A stretch of DNA of 64,000 nucleotides from Citromicrobium bathyomarinum (GTDB taxonomy: Bacteria > Pseudomonadota > Alphaproteobacteria > Sphingomonadales > Sphingomonadaceae): positions 1,488,001-1,552,000 of the forward strand of contig NZ_JAINWL010000001.1 in the NCBI RefSeq assembly GCF_021021475.1, given 5' to 3'. Below the pieces are notes generated by a model, which was not told the DNA's origin, ran no database searches, and saw only the letters and a list, made by a program, of their open reading frames with translations. The position numbers and the translations under genes were made by a program. Below are positions 23,022 to 30,282 of this stretch, piece by piece. Every line of letters begins with the position of its first letter. Position 1 is the first letter of the stretch.

Positions 23022-24773
23022 TCAGGCGGCGAGCACGCTTCCGTCCAGTTCGTACAGCAGCGCTGCTCCGGCGGTTGCCGATGCTTTGAGGCCGATCGCT
23101 TCGGGCACGATGTGATCGAGGATGAAGCGCATCGTGACCTTCTTAGCGTGGGCGCGCTGGGTATCGTCGCTCTCGGTGAGCGCCGCGTGCTGCTTCGTCA
23201 GGCACCAGCCTGCCACTGCGACCGCGCACATGGTGGTGAAGGGCACGCTGCCCGCGAGGCGATCGTCGAGCGAGGCATCCTCGCGCATCCACTTGGCAAT
23301 CGCCGCACATTCGCCCGCCAGCGCCTGTAACTGCGCTTCCTCGCCCGCATCGCGGGCGATATCGGCGAACAGGGCCTGCAGAACTTCGCCATTCTCCAGC
23401 CCCAGCTTCCGGGTGACCAGATCGGCCGCCTGGATGCCGTTGGTGCCTTCGTAGATCGGCGCGATCCGCGCATCGCGGAAATGCTGCGCGGCGCCGGTTT
23501 CCTCGACAAAGCCCATGCCGCCATGGACCTGGATGCCGAGCGAGGCGACCTCGATCCCGGTATCGGTCGCCCAGGCTTTCAGCATCGGGACCAGCACTTC
23601 GGCGCGTGCCTTCGCGGCAGCATCGCCGATGTCGCCACGGTCGACCTGTCCGGCGGTGTAGTACAGCAGCCCGCGCATCGCCTCGGTCAGACTGCGCATG
23701 CGCAGCAGCATGCGGCGCACATCGGGATGGTCCATGATCGCGACCGGCGTGCGGTCCTCGGCCCCGGCACGGGCCGACTGGACCCGCTCCAGCGCATAGG
23801 CGAGGGCCTGCTGCGTCGCGCGCTCGGCGATCTGCACGCCCTGCGAACCGACATTGATCCGCGCATTGTTCATCATCGTGAACATTGCGGCGAGGCCCCG
23901 ATTCTCGGCCCCGACCAGCTCCCCGATGCATTCGTCATTGTCGCCGTAGGACATGACGCAGGTGGGCGAGGCGTTGATGCCAAGCTTGTGCTCCAGACTG
24001 ACGCAGCGCAGGTCGTTATGCGCCCCCGGCGTGCCATCGTCCTTCAGATGGTACTTGGGCACCAGAAACAGCGAGATGCCGCGGCTGCCCTCAGGTGCGC
24101 CGGGGAGGCGGGCGAGAACCAGGTGGATGATGTTCTCGGCCAGCTCGTGCTCGCCCCAGGTGATGTAGATCTTCTGGCCCTTGATCCGGTACTTGCCCGC
24201 ATGCTCGCCGTCTTCGATCGGCTGTGCGGTGGTCCGCAGAGCGCCCACGTCGCTGCCAGCCTGCGATTCGGTCAGGTTCATGGTGCCCGACCATTTGCCG
24301 CTGATCAGATCTGGGAGATAGCGTGCCTGCTGCTCCTGCGTCCCGTGCGCCGCCAGCGCCTCGATCGCTCCGACAGAGAGCATCGGCAGCAGGTTGAAGG
24401 CGAAGTTCGCCGCGCCAAGGTTTTCGAGCACGTTGCAGGCGAGGGTGAAGGGCAGGCCCTGGCCACCATATTCGGCGCTGCCCGCGATCGCGTTCCAGTC
24501 CTGCTCGACATAGGCCTGATAGGCCTCCTCGAACCCGTCGGGCAGCCGAACCACGCCGTTCTCCAGCTTGGCGCCTTCCAGATCGCCCTTGCGGTTGAGG
24601 GGTGCCCACTCGCCTGCCGCGAACTGGCCCACGCCTTCGACGATCGCCTCGACGAGGTCGGGCTCGGCGGCGGCGAAGTGTTCATGCTCGGCCAGTTCGG
24701 CGATGCCGGCATTGGCACGAATGGCGAGCAGCTGGTCTTGCGTGGCGGGCTTGTAGGGGGTCACTTGGCTCAC
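23022..24773 (-). CDS. Acyl-CoA dehydrogenase (long, DmdC/FadE-like subfamily)
   Basis: A flavoprotein of about 583 residues, longer than the roughly 380-residue classical enzymes because of N- and C-terminal extensions. Core motifs include Y-G-G-Q-G-L-P-F, M-N-L-T-E-S-Q-A-G-S-D-V-G-A-L, I-K-G-Q-K-I-Y-I-T-W-G-E-H, V-G-S-Q-G-V-Q-I-A-E-R-A and G-I-Q-V-H-G-G-M-G-F-V-E-E-T-G, followed by Y-E-G-T-N-G-I-Q-A-A-D-L. The length and architecture match the subgroup that includes 3-methylmercaptopropionyl-CoA dehydrogenase, so substrates could be medium- or branched-chain acyl-CoAs. The reported start is a GTG; a second GTG at 24764 has better spacing to an AGAGG site. Confidence 0.9.
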   Translation of the reverse strand: MSQVTPYKPATQDQLLAIRANAGIAELAEHEHFAAAEPDLVEAIVEGVGQFAAGEWAPLNRKGDLEGAKLENGVVRLPDGFEEAYQAYVEQDWNAIAGSAEYGGQGLPFTLACNVLENLGAANFAFNLLPMLSVGAIEALAAHGTQEQQARYLPDLISGKWSGTMNLTESQAGSDVGALRTTAQPIEDGEHAGKYRIKGQKIYITWGEHELAENIIHLVLARLPGAPEGSRGISLFLVPKYHLKDDGTPGAHNDLRCVSLEHKLGINASPTCVMSYGDNDECIGELVGAENRGLAAMFTMMNNARINVGSQGVQIAERATQQALAYALERVQSARAGAEDRTPVAIMDHPDVRRMLLRMRSLTEAMRGLLYYTAGQVDRGDIGDAAAKARAEVLVPMLKAWATDTGIEVASLGIQVHGGMGFVEETGAAQHFRDARIAPIYEGTNGIQAADLVTRKLGLENGEVLQALFADIARDAGEEAQLQALAGECAAIAKWMREDASLDDRLAGSVPFTTMCAVAVAGWCLTKQHAALTESDDTQRAHAKKVTMRFILDHIVPEAIGLKASATAGAALLYELDGSVLAA

Positions 24774-24814
24774 ATCCTCTTGGAATTCCTACGCCCCGGA
24801 TATATCGCGCGGCG

Positions 24815-25786
24815 ATGGACCGCAAATACGTTACGGAACGGCTAGCGCCCGACTCGACCGGAATCGCACGCACTGCGCAGATCCTGCGCGACGGCGGTCT
24901 GGTCGCGGTGCCGACCGAGACGGTCTACGGCCTGGCGGCGCGCGCGGATAGTGAAGACGCGGTCTCGCGGATCTTCGCAGCCAAGGGACGACCGAGTTTC
25001 AATCCGCTGATCGTCCATGTGAGCGATGCGCAGCATGCTGAGGCACTGGTCACAATGGAGCCGCGTGCCCTTGCGCTCGCCGCCCGCTTCTGGCCCGGAC
25101 CGCTGACGCTGGTGCTGCCCCGGCACGGGAATGCTGCCGTGGCGTCATCGATCCATGCAGGCCTGCCCACGCTCGCAGTGCGGTGCCCGGCGCACCCGGT
25201 GATGCGGGCAGTGCTGGACGAGCTTGCCATTCCGGTGGCCGCACCCTCGGCCAATGCGAGCGAAACCGTCAGCCCGACCACGGCAGAGCATGTCCTCGCG
25301 ACGCTGGATGGCAGGATCGACGCCGTGCTCGACGCGGGCGCGAGCGAGCGCGGGCTCGAGTCCACCATCGTCGCATTGCGTGCGGACGGGGGCTGGTCCG
25401 TTCTCCGGGAGGGGCCGATCGGACGCGAGATGCTCGAAGATATGCTTGGTGGCGAGGCGTCGAATGGGCGTGGGATCGAAGCCCCGGGCCAGATGCGGCG
25501 GCATTATGCGCCGGGAAAGCCGTTGCGCCTGAACGCCCGGAAGGCCGAAGCAGGGGAATTTCTGATAGGTTTCGGCGCAGTCGAAGGCGACGTCACGCTG
25601 TCAGCAATCGGTGACGTCAACGAAGCTGCGTCACGCCTCTACGCGTGCCTCCATCTGGCAGCCGCTTCCGACAAGCCGCGAATCGCGGTGGCTCCGGTTC
25701 CCGAAGACGCAGTAGGCCGCGCAATCAACGACCGGCTGCGGCGTGCTGCTGCGCCTCGCGGGGGCAATCAGCGCTCCGGTTCGTAG
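24815..25786 (+). CDS. Threonylcarbamoyl-AMP synthase (Sua5/YrdC type)
   Basis: A 323-residue enzyme that makes threonylcarbamoyl-AMP from Thr, bicarbonate and ATP for the t6A37 tRNA modification. The YrdC domain (about 1-205) includes L-V-A-V-P-T-E-T-V-Y-G-L-A-A, K-G-R-P-S-F-N-P-L-I-V-H-V, F-W-P-G-P-L-T-L-V-L and A-P-S-A-N-A-S-E-T-V-S-P-T. The G-Q-M-R-R-H-Y-A-P-G-K-P linker and a C-terminal Sua5 domain (about 230-315) identify the long Sua5 form rather than short TsaC. It is divergent from the acyl-CoA dehydrogenase gene and overlaps a convergent lipoprotein gene by 19 bases. Confidence 0.93.
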   Translation: MDRKYVTERLAPDSTGIARTAQILRDGGLVAVPTETVYGLAARADSEDAVSRIFAAKGRPSFNPLIVHVSDAQHAEALVTMEPRALALAARFWPGPLTLVLPRHGNAAVASSIHAGLPTLAVRCPAHPVMRAVLDELAIPVAAPSANASETVSPTTAEHVLATLDGRIDAVLDAGASERGLESTIVALRADGGWSVLREGPIGREMLEDMLGGEASNGRGIEAPGQMRRHYAPGKPLRLNARKAEAGEFLIGFGAVEGDVTLSAIGDVNEAASRLYACLHLAAASDKPRIAVAPVPEDAVGRAINDRLRRAAAPRGGNQRSGS

Positions 25787-26094
25787 GGCACCGTCGGCAA
25801 GAGCCGCTGGATTTCCTCGTAAGTCTCGCGCGCCTCCTCGCACGCGCGGCGGTCGCCGTCCTCGCAATCCTCGCGCAGGTCGCGATAGCGGCGCTCCAGC
25901 TTCCCGAGCCGTTCCTCGCGCTTGCGCAGCTCGCGCCCGCGCTTTTCGTCCGCCTCGCTCTGGCTGGTCGTCGCCAGGTCAACCGCCTTGCTGCCCGCCT
26001 TTACCGGCAGCGTGGCGACATCCCAGGCGGTCTTGGCGAGACACCCCTGCAGGGTGAGGGCGGCTAGCAGGGCGAGCGGAATGATCGGTTTCAT
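25768..26094 (-). CDS. Small predicted lipoprotein with coiled-coil
   Basis: A 108-residue protein with a lipoprotein signal (L-A-L-L-A-A-L-T-L-Q-G-C, lipidated Cys at residue 18). A charged, probably coiled-coil helix follows (K-R-G-R-E-L-R-K-R-E-E-R-L-G-K-L-E-R-R-Y-R-D-L), with two Cys (C-E-D-G-D-R-R-A-C) that might form a disulfide. I do not recognise the family. It overlaps the end of the convergent Sua5 gene by 19 bases and follows the head-GIN lipoprotein gene on the same strand, so the two lipoproteins may be co-transcribed. Confidence 0.68.
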   Translation of the reverse strand: MKPIIPLALLAALTLQGCLAKTAWDVATLPVKAGSKAVDLATTSQSEADEKRGRELRKREERLGKLERRYRDLREDCEDGDRRACEEARETYEEIQRLLPTVPYEPER

Positions 26095-26133
26095 ACCGCC
26101 AGCTTATGCCCTGCGCCGCCCCGGCACAAACGC

Positions 26134-26895
26134 CTATTCGGCGTCCTCGGCTGCCGCACCGCTTGCCGCGGTGCGCTTGCGGCATTTCAGCTCGCCCGAG
26201 CCCATCGAACTGACCGAGCAGCTGGCATTGCCCAGCACCTCGACCGTGCCCGAGCCCATGATGCTCGCCTCGACGTCGCCATCCGAGGCGAAGGCGGCAT
26301 CGCCCGATCCCGCGATCGCAACCTCGGCGCTGTCCACCTTGACGTCGCGCATATCCAGATCACCCGACCCGGCAATCGAGAGATCGAGCGTCTTGGCCGC
26401 ACCCGCTGCCTTGAGCGAGCCCGAACCCGCGACATTCACCTCCAGCGCGTCCGCATCGATCCGGCCGACCTTCGATTCGCCCGATCCGGCGATCGAGATC
26501 TCCGCCTCACCGCCCTTGCCAAGCCGATCGACGGTCATCGTACCCGATCCGGCCATGGACATGCGGGTCGGGGTGGGCATGGTCACGCGGATGGTCGCGA
26601 CTCCGTTTTGACGCCAGTTGCCCTCGCGCCCGATTCCCAGAGAATCGTCGTCGAGATCGAAGCGCAGATCCTCGGTCACGCTCGAATCGCCTTCGACGTC
26701 GATGGTCAGCGTGTCGCCCGAGGTGACGATCACCCGGTCGGGGCCGGCCAATGAAATGCCGGTGGGGGTTGCGCCTTCGTAGTCGAGCTCGGCAAGCGGC
26801 ACGCCGTCGCTGCTCGAGCTGATGTTGAAATCGGTGTTGCATGCCGAGAGCATGGTGGCTGCGGCGGCAACGGCTAGGCCTGGCCAGAACTTCAT
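26134..26895 (-). CDS. DUF2807 (head-GIN domain) lipoprotein
   Basis: A 253-residue lipoprotein: the signal ends in T-M-L-S-A-C, with lipidated Cys19. The mature part is a DUF2807/head-GIN domain. This right-handed beta-helix of Ser/Gly/Ala turns shows as at least six A-G-S-G or M-G-S-G turns at roughly regular spacing (M-A-G-S-G-T-M, I-A-G-S-G-E-S, V-A-G-S-G-S-L, I-A-G-S-G-D-L, I-A-G-S-G-D-A, I-M-G-S-G-T-V). Two Cys near the end could be paired. Proteins of this type sit in the cell envelope and may bind polysaccharide; no activity is established. Confidence 0.82.
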   Translation of the reverse strand: MKFWPGLAVAAAATMLSACNTDFNISSSSDGVPLAELDYEGATPTGISLAGPDRVIVTSGDTLTIDVEGDSSVTEDLRFDLDDDSLGIGREGNWRQNGVATIRVTMPTPTRMSMAGSGTMTVDRLGKGGEAEISIAGSGESKVGRIDADALEVNVAGSGSLKAAGAAKTLDLSIAGSGDLDMRDVKVDSAEVAIAGSGDAAFASDGDVEASIMGSGTVEVLGNASCSVSSMGSGELKCRKRTAASGAAAEDAE

Positions 26896-26957
26896 GACGA
26901 TCTCCCTGTCGATGACTGTGTTAGCGATCTAATACAGGATGCGATGGGCGCAAAGCA

Positions 26958-26987
26958 AGAGGGCCGCCCCTTTCGGGACGGCCCTCT
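26958..26987 (-). terminator. Intrinsic terminator of carD
   Basis: The hairpin has a nine-pair outer stem (AGAGGGCCG/CGGCCCTCT) and three inner G-C pairs after a single C/A mismatch, with a four-base TTTC loop. It lies just past the carD stop, and TTGCTTTGC follows on the carD strand. It may also stop transcripts from the opposite side. Confidence 0.75.
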
Positions 26988-27013
26988 GTCGGACTGCGTT
27001 GGCAGCCGGTCGA

Positions 27014-27547
27014 TCAGGCTTCTTCGGTATTCTCGTAATATTGCGGCGCGTGTTCGCGCAGCACCGAGAGGATCTTCTCGAGCGCGGCAGGCTCGTCGGT
27101 CTTCTCCATCGCGGCCAGTTCGCGGGCGAGGCGGCTGGAGGCGGCTTCGAAGATCTGCCGTTCGGAATAGCTCTGTTCGGGCTGGTCGTCGGGGCGGAAC
27201 AGGTCGCGGGTCACTTCGGCGATCGACACGAGGTCGCCCGAGTTGATCTTCGCTTCGTATTCCTGCGCGCGGCGGCTCCACATGGTCCGCTTGACCTTGG
27301 GCTTGCCCTTGAGCGTTTCCATCGCTTCCTTGAGCGTCTTGTCGCTGGAAAGCTTGCGCATGCCGATCGCTTCGACCTTGTTGACCGGTACGCGCAGCGT
27401 CATCCGCTCTTTCTCGAAGCGCAGCACGTAAAGCTCGAGCTGCATTCCCGCGATCTCTTCGCTCTGCAGTTCGACCACACGGCCGACGCCGTGCTTGGGG
27501 TATACGACGTAATCGCCGACATCGAAGGCCAGTGCCTTGGCTGCCAT
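27014..27547 (-). CDS. CarD family transcriptional regulator
   Basis: A 177-residue RNA-polymerase-binding regulator. The N-terminal Tudor-like RNAP-interaction domain (F-D-V-G-D-Y-V-V-Y-P-K-H-G-V-G-R-V) is followed by an L-R-V-P-V-N-K-V strand and a helical C-terminal DNA-contacting domain with the conserved W-S-R-R-A-Q-E-Y. CarD stabilises open complexes at many promoters, including rRNA promoters, and in alphaproteobacteria is generally essential or growth-controlling. The ATG at 27547 has an AGGAAA site; the longer frame to 27667 is upstream leader. A strong hairpin terminator follows the gene. Confidence 0.92.
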   Translation of the reverse strand: MAAKALAFDVGDYVVYPKHGVGRVVELQSEEIAGMQLELYVLRFEKERMTLRVPVNKVEAIGMRKLSSDKTLKEAMETLKGKPKVKRTMWSRRAQEYEAKINSGDLVSIAEVTRDLFRPDDQPEQSYSERQIFEAASSRLARELAAMEKTDEPAALEKILSVLREHAPQYYENTEEA

Positions 27548-27754
27548 GAAATTTCCTTTCATCCGAAGACAGGGTGTGCATCGGACGCAAGAAAAGACCG
27601 GCCGCCTGCAAGAGGCGAAGGTCCATTCGCGTCGTGATGCTGGGGGAACCTGCCTTTCAACTTCCATAGGCCGTCGCGACCGTGGATCGCGGCGGGAGTG
27701 CCTATATAGCAGGTTCTTGCGAATATTGCGAGTCGATGAAACAAATGCCGCAAG

Positions 27755-28537
27755 TCATGTCTGCTCCGCGCGTGCCTGGACGAATTCGCCGCCCAGCAGC
27801 AACACGAAGGCGCTGAGGTAGAACCACGTCAGCAGGATCACCACCGCGCCGAGCGAGCCATAGGTGGCGTTGTAGTTCGCGAAATTGGCGACGTAGCTGC
27901 CAAACAGCGCAGTCGCCCCAACCCACACCAGAGCGAACAGCGCAGCGCCGGGCAAGACCGCGCTCCACGGCGGATCGGGCCGGTTGGGCGCGAAGCGATA
28001 AAGAAATCCTGCGCCAAGCATCCCGGCGATGAACATCAGCGCGAAGCTTGCCACCGGTGCCGCCGCACCGGGCAGCGCCGCAGCGAGCGAAATGGCCGTG
28101 CCCGCCAGCGCCAGGGCGAACACTGCACCCAGCGTGACGACGAGTGCAATCGCGTTACTCTTCAGAAAGCCGCGATCCTCCTCGACATTGAAGACCACGT
28201 TGAGTCCGCCAATGATCGAGCGGGCAGCGTTGCGCGCGCCGAACAGCGCGATGGCAAAGGCGATAGCGAGCCCGAGTCCCTTCGCATTATCCTTCGCTTC
28301 GGTCACCGATTGCAGCTGGTCGCCGATGAGCGATGCGGCACTGGGTGGCAGTCCGCGACCGAGCGCGTCGATATCGCGCGCGACAGCATCGGGTGTTGCG
28401 ACGAGGCCGTACAGTAGCACACACACCGCCAGCAGGGGCACCATCGCGAGAAAGGCGTAGTAGGACACGCCGGCCGCAACGAGTCCGGCATTGTCTTCCG
28501 ACGCGCCGCGCCAGGTCCGCTTCAGCAGGTCGAGCAT
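27755..28537 (-). CDS. YihY/BrkB family inner-membrane protein
   Basis: A 260-residue membrane protein with six hydrophobic segments. The family pattern is clear: D-N-A-G-L-V-A-A-G-V-S-Y-Y-A-F-L-A-M-V-P-L-L-A at the first helix, a loop with G-A-R-N-A-A-R-S-I-I-G-G-L-N-V-V-F-N, and the C-terminal T-Y-G-S-L-G-A-V-V-I-L-L-T-W-F-Y-L-S. Proteins of this family were once called ribonuclease BN by error; their transport or envelope role is still unclear. The ATG at 28537 has a GGGGGAAT site. Residues upstream of it (to 28792) come from the antisense of the next gene. Confidence 0.9.
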   Translation of the reverse strand: MLDLLKRTWRGASEDNAGLVAAGVSYYAFLAMVPLLAVCVLLYGLVATPDAVARDIDALGRGLPPSAASLIGDQLQSVTEAKDNAKGLGLAIAFAIALFGARNAARSIIGGLNVVFNVEEDRGFLKSNAIALVVTLGAVFALALAGTAISLAAALPGAAAPVASFALMFIAGMLGAGFLYRFAPNRPDPPWSAVLPGAALFALVWVGATALFGSYVANFANYNATYGSLGAVVILLTWFYLSAFVLLLGGEFVQARAEQT

Positions 28538-28643
28538 TCGATTCCCCCGTGTACCCCGAGACGACGCAGCTGGGTGCTGTCGGTTCCAATCGTCGTGAAC
28601 CAACGGGATCGACACACAGGCCTGCCCGCCATACGCTGACGAC

Positions 28644-29582
28644 ATGTTTACCCTCGCTCTGACGCTCATGCAGCCCGCCGCCGTCAATACGCCGCTGCAG
28701 GAATCGGCGAGCGTGGTGGGGGAGAAGGCGTATAGCGCTGAAACGCTTGGCATCCTTGATACTATCGACCCTGCAGACCCCGACACCGCCATCGCGGCTC
28801 TGGAAGCGCTGGGGGAAGCAGGCGATGCCTCCGCGGTGGAGGCATTGGGCGAACTGTTCGGCGCGGGCGCGCGGGGTATTCGTCGCGACCCCGCACGGGC
28901 GTGTGATTATTTCGAACAGGTCCCCGCAGAGCGAGCCGATGCGCAGCACAATATCGCAACCTGTTACTACGACGGTGTGGGGCGCCCGCGGGATCATGCC
29001 AAGGCGCGGGTCCATTACGCGCGCGCGATTGCAGCCGGCTTCACGCAGTCGCAATGCGCGCTGGGAAACATGCTGATCAAGGGCGAGGGGGGCGCGCCGG
29101 ACGTCGAGCGCGGACTGGCGCTGTGCAGGCAGGCTGCCACTGCAGGAAACGCCCATGCGCAGACCGATCTGGGCGGCTATCTGCTCATGGGCCAATATAC
29201 CAAGCGCGATCCGGTTGCGGCGCGATACTGGCTCGAAAAGGCGGGCGCGCAAGATCAGGCCAACGCCAGTTATCTGCTGGGCCAGATTTATCAAAAGGGC
29301 GATGGCGTCGACCGTGATCTCGCCAAAGCGCAATCATGGTTCGAGCGCGCCCATGCCCATGGCCGCGCGGACGCGGCATTCCGGGTTTTTCAAACGCTCT
29401 TCCAGCGCGGCTACGTCAGCGACGGGGAGCGGGCGAGCGTCGATCCTGGATTGCTGCAAGACGCCGTTGAATGGGCGCGAGTCGCTGCCGAAGCGGACCC
29501 CGATGCAGAGTACCGCAAGCTTGCGGGGGAGGCTTCGGACGCAGTCCAGCGCATCCTGGCCTCCGTGAAGGCCGCCGATTGA
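28644..29582 (+). CDS. Sel1-repeat (TPR-like) protein
   Basis: A 312-residue all-helical protein made of about five Sel1-like repeats of roughly 36 residues. The best are A-D-A-Q-H-N-I-A-T-C-Y-Y-D-G-V-G-R, T-Q-S-Q-C-A-L-G-N-M-L-I-K-G-E-G, A-Q-T-D-L-G-G-Y-L-L-M-G and A-N-A-S-Y-L-L-G-Q-I-Y-Q-K-G-D-G. The short N-terminus (M-F-T-L-A-L-T-L-M-Q-P-A-A) is weakly hydrophobic and might be a signal peptide. Sel1 proteins act as scaffolds for protein complexes; the partner here is unknown. It is divergent from the YihY-family gene. Confidence 0.85.
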   Translation: MFTLALTLMQPAAVNTPLQESASVVGEKAYSAETLGILDTIDPADPDTAIAALEALGEAGDASAVEALGELFGAGARGIRRDPARACDYFEQVPAERADAQHNIATCYYDGVGRPRDHAKARVHYARAIAAGFTQSQCALGNMLIKGEGGAPDVERGLALCRQAATAGNAHAQTDLGGYLLMGQYTKRDPVAARYWLEKAGAQDQANASYLLGQIYQKGDGVDRDLAKAQSWFERAHAHGRADAAFRVFQTLFQRGYVSDGERASVDPGLLQDAVEWARVAAEADPDAEYRKLAGEASDAVQRILASVKAAD

Positions 29583-29621
29583 CGAGAATGAAATGCGCGC
29601 GGTCGCAAGCGACCGGCTGCG

Positions 29622-29960
29622 TCAGTCGCCTTCGCCGGGTTCCGGGTTGAAGAACTTTTCGAACTTGCCCTCTTCGCCCTTGTGCTCGTCGGCGTCTTCG
29701 GGCGGGTCCTTCTTCTGGGTGATGTTGGGCCACTCGTTCGAGAACTTGGTGTTGAGCTCCAGCCACTTCTCGAGGTTGTCCTCGGTATCGGGCAGAATCG
29801 CCTCGGCCGGGCACTCGGGCTCGCACACACCGCAATCGATGCATTCGCTGGGGTTGATCACCAGCATGTTTTCGCCCTCGTAGAAGCAGTCCACCGGGCA
29901 GACTTCGACGCAATCGGTGTACTTGCACTTGATGCAGGCGTCGGTGACGACATAGGTCAT
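29622..29960 (-). CDS. fdxA: 7Fe ferredoxin FdxA ([3Fe-4S][4Fe-4S])
   Basis: A 112-residue ferredoxin. The N-terminal half holds [18 protein letters not shown] and [12 protein letters not shown], the two cluster-binding patterns of the Azotobacter FdI type. The C-terminal part has the usual W-x-x-L-N-x-x-x-x-x-x-W-P-N-I-T segment and an acidic extension. It is a low-potential electron carrier. In alphaproteobacteria fdxA is regularly found between an S4-domain/helicase pair and carD, as here. The gene ends 39 bases from the convergent Sel1 protein gene. Confidence 0.95.
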   Translation of the reverse strand: MTYVVTDACIKCKYTDCVEVCPVDCFYEGENMLVINPSECIDCGVCEPECPAEAILPDTEDNLEKWLELNTKFSNEWPNITQKKDPPEDADEHKGEEGKFEKFFNPEPGEGD

Positions 29961-29966
29961 GGGGCG

Positions 29967-30269
29967 TTATCCTTGCGCGCCGTTTGAATCTCGCGCTGCT
30001 GCTAGTGGGTCGGTGCCCGCGCGGTCAAGCAGGCTGTAACATTCACGCGCTTCTGCTGGTGGTCCGCGACGCTTGGGCAGGGCCTCGATTCGGATGACCA
30101 GCACCCCGGATGTGCGCGGAATGGTAAGGACATCGCCCACCGCAATCTCGCGCGAAACCCGTTCTACGCGGGTGCCATTTACCCTCAGATGCCCGCCTTC
30201 GACCAGCCGCCGTGCCGCGCTGCGCGCGCGCACGAAGCGCAACCGGCACAGCGCGAGGTCGAGCCGCAT
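29967..30269 (-). CDS. S4-domain RNA-binding protein (Hsp15-like)
   Basis: A 100-residue protein with an S4 RNA-binding fold: M-R-L-D-L-A-L-C-R-L-R-F-V-R-A-R-S-A-A-R then R-L-V-E-G-G-H-L-R-V-N-G-T-R-V, followed by a small beta strand part. It resembles Hsp15 (HslR), which binds stalled 50S-nascent chain complexes with peptidyl-tRNA. Whether it has that role here is inference. It lies between fdxA (6 bases downstream) and the Suv3-like helicase (13 bases upstream), probably one transcript. Confidence 0.87.
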   Translation of the reverse strand: MRLDLALCRLRFVRARSAARRLVEGGHLRVNGTRVERVSREIAVGDVLTIPRTSGVLVIRIEALPKRRGPPAEARECYSLLDRAGTDPLAAARDSNGAQG

Positions 30270-30282
30270 CAGGCCCCGCGCA

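Noticed and set aside
27755-28537. Ribonuclease BN as a name for the YihY-family protein
   Set aside because: That name came from a historic misassignment; this protein has six membrane segments and no nuclease motif.
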